Counted from the first letter of the stretch, positions 47,553-58,646 are shown. The stretch is 64,000 bases of DNA from Blakeslea trispora (GCA_025331445.1 JAIWNE010000125.1:1-64000), one strand, 5' to 3'. Numbers and translations are program-made. The notes: generated from the sequence alone by a model not told the origin.

Positions 47553-50078
47553 TTATTTGTGAGATGTCTTTCTCTTTTTAACAGAGCTCAAATCTTCAAT
47601 GGCCTTACTGTTCAATGTACCAGGAAGTTCTTGACCTTTTTTTAAAAAAAGAATGAGTGCTATGGTCAACAAAACAAAAACAAAAAACTTACTGGTACTC
47701 TTCATCAATCGTTCAGCTAAATCAGCAACAACACCACCTGTCAAGAATTTAGCTGAAATGCCTGCAGGTAAAATAGGCTGTTGAAGCAAAGTAGTCAATT
47801 GCTGCTTCAACTGATTCGCCTTGTTCTTTTGTCGATCAAGTTCCTCTTGAGACTTGTGATGACCCTTTCCTTGCATGCTATCTTCATCAAATTCCACATC
47901 CATCTCCTTGGCCATATTCTTCATCCAATTGACCTCGTGCGACTGTTTGGACTCTTGATGTTGAATGCTATCAATCTGAGCAGCCAGACTGGCACGCTGT
48001 TTCATGGCCCGCAAGATACTCATGTCTACAGGGAAAGTAGGGTAATCTTGACCTTTGCGCAGGGTCTGACAGAGTTTTTGATAGATCTTGACTTCATCAG
48101 GACCACATAACAACAGCGAGATACCTTCACGGTTTGCACGGGCTGTACGACCACTACGATGCACATAGATCTCACCCGATCGAGGCAGTTGGTAATGAAT
48201 CACATGATCTACCAATGGAATATCCAGACCACGAGCAGCCACATCCGAGGCAACCAAGACAGCCTTGGGGTTCTGCTTGAATCGATCGAGACTCTTGAGA
48301 CGTTGCTTTTGTTGCATTTGAGCATGAAGGCCCAAGACCTCGAGATTCAGCAGTTTGAAGACAGGTACCAGACGACGAATGGCATCAATCGAATTGACAA
48401 ACACAATTGTTCGACCGGGATATCGTGTCACGAAATAATAGACGTACAAGTCCTTTTCGGTCGGCACACAATCAATCTTGGCTTCCAACAGTTGAGAGGC
48501 AACCATGGTCTCGGATGTCATGTCGACCAAGGCAGGTTCAGGATCGGCAAATTCAATACGATCCAGCAAATCATCCAGACTGTTCTTTTGTTTGGTCTGT
48601 CTCTTTCGCTTGACATTGAAACGAATGTCCTTTGTCAAGGTGGCTGTATAGATGAAGGTCTGATGAGGGTTGATGGTGCGTTTGAGTTTCTGTTGTTGGA
48701 CACCCTGACCTACATCCTCTGGCCATTCGGTTGTGTCTTGTCGTTGAGTCGATAAGCTATTCAAGAGTTGAGTCAGTTCTTCAAAATGACCCTTTTCCAA
48801 CATACGATCAGCTTCATCCATCACCAGAAACTTGAGATGAGCCAATCGTTCCATATAGGTAGGGTTAGAGGACATGATCTCCCAAAGACGGCCTGGTGTG
48901 GCCACCACAATATCAGGGTTTTGTTTCATCAGACGTTCTTGCTTCTGGATCGACATACCACCCACAATCGCTACCACACGAGCTTTGGTGAAGATGGCCA
49001 TTTTCTCCAAATGGTCACAGACTTGCATGGCCAATTCACGGGTGGGTGTCAAGATCAGACCGCAGAGTCCCTGATCTGGATGATTGGCTAGATAATGAAG
49101 GATGGGTAGACCAAAGGCCAAGGTCTTACCGGACCCTGTTTCGGCTGAACCAATGATGTCTCGGCCCTGCATGGCTAAAGGTAAAGCATGTTTTTGAATA
49201 GGTGTAGGGGATGTGAATTGATTGTATCGAAGGGCGTTCAGGATGGGTTCAGCCAGGCTTAATGTGTTCCAGGCAGACACATCTACAGATGGATCAATGT
49301 CCTCTAAGGTTGGACGGGATGTCTTTTTTTCTTCTTTCTTCTTCTCTTCTTCTTCTTGTGCCTTTCTCTTGGCTGCCATTCGTTCGCGTTTGTTCATGGG
49401 CTTGTTGGGATCTTTTTCGCTAGGTTCGATTTGAGCTGCTTCTAATTGTTCTACTTGGTTCATGAGTTTTTCCAATTCCTTTTTCTTTTTCTCTAAAAGT
49501 TTTTGAGCCTTTGTCTTTTGTTTAGGTTCTTCTGTTGTCTGTGGCTCTTTTGTTGTCTGTGACTCCTCTGTTGTCTGGGGCTGTTGTTCTGATGATTCCT
49601 TTGGTTGCTTGGTAACGGATGTCTCATCAAATGTGTCAATGTCATAATATTGACCTGTTTCTTCTACAGAAAGAGGTGCTGTAGGCTCAGCCTTCTTTGA
49701 CTTTTTACGATCGGTTTTTTTCACTCGCTAAAAAAAATAATCAGACCATGGTCTAAAAAAAAATAGAGGGCTTCTTACCTTGAATTTAGCTACTTTGCCA
49801 ATGGTATCATCACCTTCATATTCTACTTCTACATCACTAATCTCTTCCAAACATAGAAATCCACCTGCATCGTCACCCATAAAGACATCAGCACCTGTAC
49901 TTTCATTCCAATCCCAGCTGTCAATGTCACCCAATTCCTCATATTCAATCACGCCATCGACACCTTTCTCGAGTGGTTTTTGTGCTTTCTCGAGTGGCTT
50001 TTGTGCTTTCTTGATCGTCTTCTTGGTGACTCTTTTTTTAGAGCCCTTTTGTTTGGATGGTTGAATCGATTTGACCAT
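47553..50078 (-). CDS. MAK5: DEAD-box RNA helicase Mak5/DDX24
   Basis: Nucleolar ATP-dependent RNA helicase for 60S subunit assembly. Exons in gene order are 49779-50078, 47693-49727 and 47553-47635, coding 805 residues. Motifs: Q-motif region (NQFTSPTPIQKHALPLAMQGRDI), AETGSGKT (about 295-302), PTRELA, DEAD (about 404-407), TAT in place of SAT in motif III, VFVNSIDAIRR, ASDVAARGLDIP and HRSGRTAR. The N-terminus is Lys/Glu/Gln-rich with a repeated KAQKPLEK. The acidic, aromatic segment GDIDSWDWNESTGADVF fits the family. Intron 47636-47692 is 57 bp with no in-frame stop, so retention would insert 19 mostly hydrophobic residues. Confidence 0.93.
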
Positions 50079-50187
50079 TGTTTTTTTTTAGAAATAACAA
50101 AAAAAGAAAAAAGTAAAAAAACAAAGAGAATTTTTTTTTCTCGAAAAAAACTAAAAGTCACAGGAGAAAAATAAGTTTTTTTTTTTA

Positions 50188-51790
50188 TTATTGATCCAAA
50201 GTGCCATTATCATCAGAAGGTTCTAACAGACTGGAATAATAGGTCAATATGAATTCTCTTTTTTTTTAAAGACAACATTTCCTTTTTTTTTTTACCTAAA
50301 TTGCTTCAAGAGAACACATTCTCCTCCACTTTCTAAATCAATATTGTATTGATAGAAATAACCTTCTGAAGTGACAACCATGACTTGTGGTGTTGTACTG
50401 TTGATTCCTATTAGATTACTGCCTTATTTTTTTTTCTTCCCTTGCTTTCTTTTACCTGCTAAGAGCTACCAAACTATGAACACCACCACTAGGTAATTTG
50501 AGAGAAGCAAAATCTCGAGTAGGTTCCCACATCTCAGTCAACATTTCAGGTAAATAAGATCCAACACTACCAGCCAAATTTCGACCTAAATGCATAGAGG
50601 ATCGACGCAACATTTGTCTAGATAACATATGAATAAATAAATCTCTCTATAGCATCCATCGCTTACTTTACCCTACACTTGAACTTCTTCCTCTGGCATC
50701 TTTTGTGTTGTCTTTATCTTGTTGCGTTGTGTCTTGATAGAGTGTATAGCCATTTGTGTTGATAGGACTTCCATTCGATCCCAACTTGAAGATATGCACT
50801 GTATCTGTATCACTCGAGACACACAAGAGTGAACTGACGAGATTGAATGACATGCTATAGATTTTGGCAGCATAAGATCCACGTCTGAACTGATATACTT
50901 TGGTAGCATCCAATGTAGAGAAGATACGAATGACTGTGCCCTAAATTCAACTAGATCAGTCCCGAGTTCGCGTATCGTGTTTATGACTTACCTTTTCACT
51001 CGCCGTAGCCAATAAAGTACCCTCTGAATTCATTGAAATACAGCTGATAGGTGATTTATGTGCCTGAACAATATTGGTTGTCTGAGGACCCAAGGCATCA
51101 AACAGCTCTACATCACCTGACAGATAACTTGAAGAACCACTGTTGGGAGAGAAAGGTGAACTAGAAGAACGAGCTGGATAGGCAATAAAGCAGTTTTCAC
51201 TTGAAGGAGATAAAGCACAGATGGCTTTGATAAAGATGAGCAAACATGAATCATATAACAATATCTATCTTTACCATGAGGATTAGGATTGGTTTCAATG
51301 GTATGCAATAGCTTCATATTGCTGATATCATATAGATAGATCAGTTCTTCTAGTACAACAATCAATCTTCTTCGGTTCATCTTAACAGCCAGAATGACAC
51401 CAGGAAAAGAGAGTTCACAGATTGTGGTTTGTCTCTAAAGAAAAGCGATGAGTTATTGTAGAACAAGATAGAGAAACGCTTACTTTGGTATTGATAATTT
51501 GAAGTTGACGAGAAGAAAAGGCAGGGTGTTCACCAGCACCTACAAGAGCAACCAATGAAGTACAGAACAACATTTCAACAATGCCAGTACCTCCTGCAGC
51601 TAATGTAACAAGATGAGTTTTTTTTGTTGTTGTTTATTCATTAGGTCAACTTACTCTTTGAATAACATTTGCCAAAGGGTTCACAGTTGTAGATACGATA
51701 ACCTTTTTCTGTGCCTATTGAAATACAACTAAAGTCTTGATTGAAGTTTAAAAAGAGAATCTCATTTGTGCTCTTGTCACCGAGGTTCAT
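50188..51790 (-). CDS. ATG18: Autophagy PROPPIN Atg18 (WIPI family)
   Basis: WD-repeat beta-propeller that binds PI3P and PI(3,5)P2 in autophagosome formation and vacuole control. Exons in gene order are 51655-51790, 51484-51599, 51275-51434, 50992-51224, 50672-50940, 50456-50617, 50296-50397 and 50188-50230, coding 406 residues. The FRRG phosphoinositide-binding motif is present ([15 protein letters not shown]). Other family blocks: [64 protein letters not shown] and [19 protein letters not shown]. The 50398-50455 intron was placed so the sequence reads VALS-STTPQVM; a nearer AG gives an odd insertion. The leader holds a GT/AC inverted repeat. Confidence 0.94.
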
Positions 51791-51904
51791 TGTGTGTGTG
51801 TGTGTGTATAAAGGAGAAAAAAAAAGAGAGAGAGAAAAAAACACCTCTTTTTTTTTTCTTATTATTTCTCGTACCTCACCTGACAAACATACACACACAC
51901 ACAC
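51791..51904. repeat. Inverted dinucleotide repeats (TG)n and (AC)n in the ATG18 leader
   Basis: (TG)8 at 51791-51806 directly abuts the ATG18 start codon, and (AC)7 lies at 51891-51904. They are complementary and about 85 bp apart, so in the ATG18 transcript a GU-rich run could pair with the CA run next to the AUG. Confidence 0.6.
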
Positions 51905-51946
51905 TACTCTGCTGTATGCAGCTTATTTTTTTTTTTTTTTACACAG

Positions 51947-51954
51947 TATAAATT
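51947..51954 (+). promoter_or_regulatory. TATA-like element upstream of the small ORF
   Basis: TATAAATT, 34 bp before the ATG at 51988, followed by TTCCCGC, which resembles an E2F/MBF-type site. Both are short motifs and could be chance. Confidence 0.35.
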
Positions 51955-51987
51955 CCCGCTCATCCCTTTTTTCTTTCTAGTTTAAAC

Positions 51988-52224
51988 ATGTGGAAAAGAG
52001 AACGGATGATGGTCGATGTCATGACTGTGTCGCATCTTCACCCTCCTCCTTTACAGAACAGAACAAGCCATCCTTTAGATAAAACAATGCAAGACAAAAT
52101 ACACAATTTTTATGCTGGTGATGCATTCAATGCACTAGGAGAAAAACAGACCGATTCAAACAAACGACCAGCCCCATCCTTATTATTACCATGCACAAAG
52201 AAAACAAAGACTATCATCACGTGA
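51988..52224 (+). CDS. Small hypothetical protein, 78 residues
   Basis: Single-exon ORF starting at the first ATG after a TATA-like element. It is polar, with a Met-rich start, a basic N-terminus and a basic C-terminus (KRPAP...CTKKTKT, a possible nuclear signal), and a middle segment KIHNFYAGDAFNALGEKQ that looks folded or motif-like. There is no signal peptide or membrane segment. I do not recognise it. Its placement is gene-like: divergent from ATG18, and ending 5 bp from the stop of the convergent proteasome gene. A chance ORF is possible at this length. Confidence 0.5.
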   Translation: MWKRERMMVDVMTVSHLHPPPLQNRTSHPLDKTMQDKIHNFYAGDAFNALGEKQTDSNKRPAPSLLLPCTKKTKTIIT

Positions 52225-52229
52225 TATAT

Positions 52230-53030
52230 TTAATCTTTCTTTAAGGGGTAAAGTTGAACTTCTACAGGTTGATCTTTACGGATAATAAAGATTTCAAGAC
52301 TATCACCTGTATAAATATCACGTTCTGTAGCAGAAGTAAATGCATCCTTTGCAATTCGAATAGCCTCTTCCAATTCCAAATCATCAGTAGAGGCATTTTC
52401 CATATTCTTCTTCATGACCTGATTATCCAAAAAGGGTTGAATCAAAGCAGAGGCTGAGCCATTAGCACGACACTTTTCACGTTCAAATGAACCAATAGCA
52501 TCATAAGCATAGACAGCACCTCTTCCTTGCTCATCAACACCACCCAAGACACAGAAACTATAGTAAGGGAAAAATCGTTTTTGATACAATGTGATGGACA
52601 ACATTTGTGCTAAAGCAGTGACGGACATATCCTTTTCATGACTGAATTTATACCACTATACAGGTATCAATAAGAGAATCAACATTGGTTTTTTTTTGTG
52701 TTTTACCTTCAATCGTTGATCAAGTACTTTTTTTAAAGTTAGACCATCGGCATGAAATCCGTTCATGGCAATGACAGATGTTTCGGTTAACTTGTAGGCC
52801 TTGGGAGCATATCTTGAATTGATACTATAGCCAGTACTCTGTCTGGTATCGGAAGCAATAATACAAAAATCCTTTCCTGCAATAGCTAAAGAGGTACTAT
52901 AAAAAAATGATGAGAACGCGTTCTATCGTTTATATCTACAATTTTACCCGCCATTATCATCATAAGGTTCAAATCGATGTTGAATAGGGACTGAAGTAGT
53001 TTCCATTGGTTGAGTCATTGCGTAGTCCAT
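52230..53030 (-). CDS. PRE7: 20S proteasome subunit beta type-1 (beta6, Pre7)
   Basis: Non-catalytic beta subunit of the 20S core. Exons in gene order are 52948-53030, 52707-52896 and 52230-52655, coding 232 residues. Family blocks: [62 protein letters not shown], the very characteristic [27 protein letters not shown], and [15 protein letters not shown]. The short N-terminal extension before the NGGT fits beta6. It is head-to-head with the beta5 gene, 227 bp between start codons. Confidence 0.95.
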
Positions 53031-53257
53031 GGTGAATATAAAGAAAAAAAAAAGAAGTATATGAAAAAAAAATATATATAGACTATTCTTTTTTTTTATC
53101 AAGGACGCGCGGCATTCTATTTTGAAATTTTGGGAATTTGACGTGATTCTGTCTCAATTTGACTCTCATTTTAATTTTATAAAAAAGAAAAAAAAATAGG
53201 TCATGAATGAATGTACGCGTGTTCTTTTTTATTTTCTTATTTTATTACAATCTCAAG
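53031..53257. promoter_or_regulatory. Shared divergent promoter of proteasome beta6 and beta5 genes
   Basis: 227 bp between the two start codons. It contains GACGCGCGG (near 53104), TGACGTGA (about 53140, CRE-like) and ACGCGT (53215-53220). A further ACGCGT lies in PRE7 intron 1 (52916-52921). The yeast proteasome element GGTGGCAAA (Rpn4 site) is not seen on either strand. Co-regulation is inferred from the arrangement. Confidence 0.6.
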
Positions 53258-54308
53258 ATGAATCGATTGGTCAACAAGTACTCTGGTTCTCCCCTTACTT
53301 TACCCAGAGAAGAAAACTTTAGTCAGTTATGTGGTCAATGGGATGCTGCTCAAGACTTGGCTTTCCCTTCTTTTGACATTCCTGCTATTCATAATGTAAC
53401 ACTTTATTTATATCTATCAAGCTTGAAAACTTACACTTTTTCTGTATTAGCCTGTGGACTTTTTAAAAAATGTGACTGATGAGTCTTCACCTGATTACAA
53501 AATCAAGATTCAACACGGTACAACCACACTTGCCTTTCAATTTCAAGGTGGTGTTGTTGTCGCTGTGGATTCAAGAGCGACTATGGGAAACTATATTGGT
53601 AACTATTGATTATCCTCTCTTGTCATGGTGTATTAAACCCATCTGTTAGGTTCTCAGACAGTAAAGAAGGTCATTGAAATCAACCCTTATCTGTTGGGTA
53701 CAATGGCTGGTGGTGCTGCTGATTGTTCTTATTGGGAACGTGAATTGGGTAGACGTTGTCGTTTACATGAATTGAGAAATAAGGAACGTATCTCGGTTGC
53801 TGCTGCATCCAAGTTATTAGCCAACATGGTTTATTCTTATAAGGGCATGGGTTTATCTATGGTAAGTTAACCATGGCGATTTCGAGAATGAGACACTTAT
53901 ATTTTTGTTAGGGTACAATGGTGACAGGTTGGGATAAGTCTGTAAAGTTTCATTCGATCAATACAAACAGAATTGAAATAGCTGATTGATTTTGTTCTAT
54001 AGGGACCTAATCTCTTTTATGTGGATTCAGATGGTACACGATTAAAAGGTGATATTTTCTCTGTTGGTTCTGGTTCTACATTTGCTTATGGTGTACTTGA
54101 TACTGGTTACGATTATGATTTGTCTGTAAAGGATGCTCTTGAACTTGGTAGAAGATCCATTTACCATGCTACACACCGTGATGCTATGTCGGGTGGTTCT
54201 GTCAATCTCTATCACGTGACCGAGGAAGGTTGGACATACCATGGTAACCATGATGTTGGTCAACTTCATTGGGATTATCAAGATGGTGTTGCTAAGGATA
54301 TCATTTAA
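53258..54308 (+). CDS. PRE2: 20S proteasome subunit beta type-5 (Pre2), chymotrypsin-like
   Basis: Catalytic beta5 subunit. Exons are 53258-53395, 53451-53598, 53650-53861, 53912-53941 (30 nt) and 54003-54308, coding 277 residues. The propeptide ends HG, then Thr1 (residue 70) starts [11 protein letters not shown]. Catalytic Asp17 (VAVDSRA) and Lys33 (TVKK) are in place, as is Met45 (LLGTMAGG), which shapes the S1 pocket. Other blocks: [48 protein letters not shown]. An in-frame upstream ATG at 53210 would give a hydrophobic leader; the ATG at 53258 is preferred. Confidence 0.95.
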
Positions 54309-54547
54309 ATAATAATAATAAAAAAAAGGAGAGCGGGGGAAATTCACTCTATCTATAAAAAAAACACTTTTATACTGTATTCAAAGTTGAGCTATCATTT
54401 TAGACAAGGGAAACTTGATAGTTCCATCTCTTTCCAAGAAATAAACACCTCAAATAGCTCAGAATAAAGCTTATCTTTCTAGTAATAAAGAGACATCCCC
54501 CCTTACTTTGCTCGCCATAGTATCATTTTAATAATAAAAAAAAAAGA

Positions 54548-57134
54548 CTAATAACTTTCAACTGCTGGAATCTTGATTGGCTTCTTATCTCTACGTGGTC
54601 TTGTAGAGATACTATCGGTTGCTCTCCAATCATGAGGTAATGAAAATCGGAAATGAGGCGAAAGGACAGCATCCGGAAACTTCCAATACTTTTGTTGAGT
54701 CAAGACAATTTCTCGAAAACTCTCAACAGCACCTGTATTTGGTTTGACGGCATTCAAGGTATGTTTGAAACTGGTGATCTGTTGTTCTGGTAAGGTATCC
54801 GGTTCAAACAACTGAACCACACTGGCTGCACAGGTAGCTGAAAGTGATTGAAGTTCATACCCTCCTTCCAAAGTCAAAACAAGTCGACCATCACATACTT
54901 CTTCAGCTAAATCCTTGACCATCTTGGTCATGATACCATAACCTCGAGAAGTCACTTTATAACCCCCCAACTAGATAGAAAATATACTTGGTATCGTTTT
55001 TTTTTTTTTTTTTTTTTTAATCTACCTACATTTTCAGGATGTCCTTCTGCTGCATCAAATCCTGCAGATACAAAGATCATGTCAGGATCAAATTGTTTTG
55101 CCATAGGCAACACAAAATGGTAAAAGGCAGCCACGAATTCTGTGTCACCCATAGGCTCTAGAAAATGAACGGTTGAGTTCATGATGAATTCTTTTTTTGC
55201 AAGGAATTGAACTTTACTTGGTTTATCTTCAGATGCACTCAAGGCAATATTTACATTGGAACCTATACCGGCTCCTTCACCACATTCATGAGGTCCACCT
55301 GTGAATGGATAGAACTGACCATGGTCCCATCGATGAATGGATATATACAAAACATTTGGATTATTGTAAAATATCTTTTGAGTACCATTACCATGACTAA
55401 AAAATAAAAAAATGAGATGAGATAGTCATAGCATTTTAAAAAATAGAATAGTTACTGTATATCCCTAATTCGAAATAAAGATGATCAATCAAGTGTGTCT
55501 TGGTTTATATTGTATTCTTACCAATCAATAATTAAGATCTTTTGAATAAAAGATGGGTATTTTTCTAAAACATCTGCTACAGCAACAGCCACATTATTAT
55601 AAAAGCAATATCCCATAGCAACATCATCTTCTGCATGATGGCCTAAGAAGAAGAAAAAAGGGAATTCAACAAACAGATATCCCCCCTCTTTTATATATAT
55701 CTATACCTGGTGGTCGAATCAAGGCAAATCCATTTCGAATCAATCCTTTCACAACAGGTTCAACCAAGGCCAATAAGGCACCTGCTGAAACACGAGCCGA
55801 AAGACTACTGTATAAAGGATGAAATGTGGTGTCTACAGAGATACCCAACTCTCCACAAGTCATCTTACAGACCAAATCAGGTGGCGCATTAGGATGAGGA
55901 TTTGTTTGAGAAGCATCTGCTGCTGCAGCGGCCGATGAAAAACGACGATGTTGACGCTTGATATGATCTTGATCAGCCTGAACAATCACGCCTCCTCCTA
56001 CACCACGCATCGCCGTCGCGTTGGGTCGATTACGTGATCGAGTCGTCATGATGGGTGAGGGTGAGGGTAGAGGAGGAAGGCTGGTGTCGTAACAGCTAGG
56101 GGCTGGATTTAAAAGAGCAGCGATAGACGTGACCTTTAACGGTCTAGGCTCCTGTTTGATCTCTGTTGGTTCGTCTAGAGGATAATAGTTGCGTACATGA
56201 GAAAAGGTATGAACCTTCAAAAGTTCGGCTGAGGTAACTTCGCGAGCATGTATTCGTCTAAAGTAACGTAACATTCTATAATTCACAAGTTGAAAAAGAG
56301 GGGGGGATGGCCCAATCTTAGGGTGTTACATATATATAAACAAATATATATATATCTCTCTTATATACCTATTGCTATGAAATGTCTGTAAGATGGATTT
56401 GATTCTATCTGGTCTTTCGGGATGAACGGTTTCACGAGAATGACAAGGGCAGCAATGTAATGACATGCGTCTATCTTGAACGAGGGCAGTATGACATCGT
56501 GCTTGTTCCCCTTGTTTGGACTCATAAAAGTCAGCATAACCCCTCCATGATTGATGACTCTCAGGTCCCTTTGGGCCATACTGGAGTGGATGAGATTGAA
56601 CGGAACGGATCAATGTTGGACTAACCCAGTCGGCTTCATCAGGAGGCCAACCTTCATAATGAACAAATAGAAGAAATTCGTCATTGATATCGTTCAAGAT
56701 CTCTACTATGCGAGCGCAATACCATTCTTTTGCATCATCTCTCCATTTGATTGCTTCCACTTGCTCTCCAATCTTCCAGGATAGATGTCTATATGGATTC
56801 TCTAGAGAGATTTGCTTTTTTTTGTCAGTCAATCAAAATGGTTATCGGTATGAGTCTTACTTGTGTAGATGGCAAGGTTTAAACTTTTTAATTTCTTTTG
56901 AGTGGTATCGAGTCCGTCAGAGTCCAGAGGTCTTGACCATTCTTGAGTGAATTTAGTTTTCCTGCCTGAACGTCTTCTTTTGAGAGAACCAGTGGAGGAT
57001 GAAGTCGATAGATTACTATCACTACCTGGATGACAAGGTGGAGAACCAGAGAGTTGACGACGACGAGTATCGGCTGATTGAGAAGGCCTCAATAAAGGAT
57101 CTTGTGGTGCTGAAAATACCTTTATAAAAGACAT
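54548..57134 (-). CDS. Class II histone deacetylase with N-terminal Tudor/chromo-barrel-like domain
   Basis: Exons in gene order are 56861-57134, 56369-56801, 55707-56275, 55522-55642, 55456-55464 (9 nt), 55030-55396 and 54548-54970, coding 731 residues. Residues about 93-165 resemble a Tudor-knot/chromo barrel: [21 protein letters not shown]...[14 protein letters not shown]. The deacetylase domain follows: [12 protein letters not shown], a low-complexity insertion, [39 protein letters not shown] (zinc ligands Asp467 and His469), [11 protein letters not shown] and LTLEGGY. The DIH comes from the 9-nt exon. There is no C-terminal Arb2 domain as in yeast Hda1. Acts on lysine-acetylated histones by family; the N-terminal module suggests chromatin targeting. 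The 55029 donor could shift by a few bases in frame. Confidence 0.88.
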
Positions 57135-57555
57135 TTTTTTTTTTTGAGAAAATTATCAAAAAACATCATGAAAAAAAAATATTAAAATTTTGTCTTTTTT
57201 TTTTTTTTATTTTTATTGTTTTAATATTCATTTACCATTTGATGATAATTGGATAATGAACTCTCCCCCCTTTTTCTCTCTTTTTTTTCTTAATTGTATT
57301 TCTTTATATTAATTACTTTTTGTCTATTTTAAAAAAATAACGTAAAATAGACAAAAAAGTAATAATAAATAAATAAAAAAAAAGGGCCAACTTGGTTAAG
57401 AAATTACAACAGAAAAAAGGAAATTCTAATTTTTTATTTATTTTTTTTATATCCTTTTTTTTTTGCGTCACATATACTCAACACCGACTCTCTTTTTTTT
57501 TAAAAAAAAGTGAAATTTGATTGCTCTTTAAAGAACAGACACTTGTTCGAGTGCC

Positions 57556-57564
57556 TATAAAAGG
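57556..57564 (+). promoter_or_regulatory. TATA box (TATAAAAGG)
   Basis: Near-consensus TATA element with no annotated gene directly behind it except the candidate at 57656, 92 bp downstream. Confidence 0.45.
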
Positions 57565-57655
57565 AAATGGCTTTGTGTAATTCAGAGACGTAAGAAAATA
57601 ATAAAGCTCTTCATTGGATTAACACAATCTAATAAGATAGAAATGTGTCTTGAGG

Positions 57656-58076
57656 ATGACGAAAATCAATCTTTTAGCCTTTGCTCTTTTAGGTGAGTAG
57701 GAAACCAAGCAATGAATATGAGAAAGGAGGGAGGATCGTCAATTGTTTCAAACGATGGTAAACAATAGATGGCGTGGGATTTCGTGAAAGAAGAGGTGGT
57801 GGTGAACAAATTCTTAAGGTGTCAAAGTACTCTCTCTCTCTCTCTTTTTTGATATGTGTTTAGGGCGACTCAAAAGGAAATTGGGTGATGGATGCGAAAA
57901 AAAAAAAGAGTTGAACGATGACTAAAAAGGGTGTGATAGGAGCGTGAAAAAATTAGAGTCTCTTGTCAAGGTATGTATTGGATGAACCTCTTGTATAAGA
58001 TGCTTTTAACAAGTCATGTTACAACAATGCTACTGGTTCATTCAAGATGATGTCATTGGTCAGCAAGAGAGAGTGA
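57656..58076 (+). CDS. Candidate small secreted peptide (low confidence)
   Basis: An ATG at 57656 opens a hydrophobic run MTKINLLAFALL ending in a perfect GTGAGT donor (57693). In-frame continuation is possible through a 14-nt exon (57957-57970, followed by GTATGT) and an exon 58014-58076 reading SCYNNATGSFKMMSLVSKRE then TGA, about 37 residues in all. Intron 1 would be 264 bp, longer than typical here. An upstream ATG at 57643 in another frame ends at the same donor, which counts against it. The alternative is a non-coding transcript. Confidence 0.25.
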
Positions 58077-58646
58077 ATGCTACAGGCCAATCAAAATGAA
58101 TGGCATGTTTTCTTTTGGAGCTTAGTCTCTCTTTGTATGGTTGAAAAGAAAGAAAGACAGGACAGAATGTAAAGAAGAAAAAAATAGACCAAGTCTTACT
58201 TGGGAATTCTCAACTTGTTTAGCCAACTTGTTTCCCCCCCCCTTTCAGTGGACAAAATCACAAGCTTCTTTTTATAGGATTGAGAAAACCTGTCAAGCCT
58301 AAAAAGCCAGTCTGAAAAAAAAAACCCCTTTTTCATACCAGCAGTGTAACTCAATTGTAAAAGTTCAAATGATAAGAAAATAGATTGACATGATTGGTTA
58401 AAGTTGTTTGAACTCAAGGGAAAGGAGGGGGGGGGATCAGCATGAATCTTTTTCTTTGGTTTCAATCAAGAGTACTCTAAAGCTAGACCATGGCTTATCT
58501 TATTGTGGTCAAACTACAAAAGAGTATAACAAGGCTGAGTCGCATTCTTTTTGAGGAGGGTTACATTCAAACCGCAGTGTGGCTCTTCTTAAAATAAGCG
58601 TAAGTGCCTGAATTTCTCTCTCTCTTTCTTTCTTTCTCTCGTTATC

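Larger units (their letters stand above)
57135..58646. other. Intergenic region with a possible small secreted-peptide gene
   Basis: About 1.5 kb between divergent HDAC and F-box genes. The first 400 bp are very rich in A and T runs. A good TATA box at 57556 and a signal-peptide-like start at 57656 are described separately. CT-rich run (57830-57850, 58615-58640). Confidence 0.5.

Noticed and set aside
47781..49434. Several long plus-strand ORFs (up to 198 codons) over the MAK5 gene
   Set aside because: They are antisense shadows of the helicase coding sequence and have no domain features.
50419..50455. A 37-bp alternative intron in ATG18
   Set aside because: It keeps the frame but adds NLIGIN before STTPQVM; the 58-bp alternative gives the usual family spacing.
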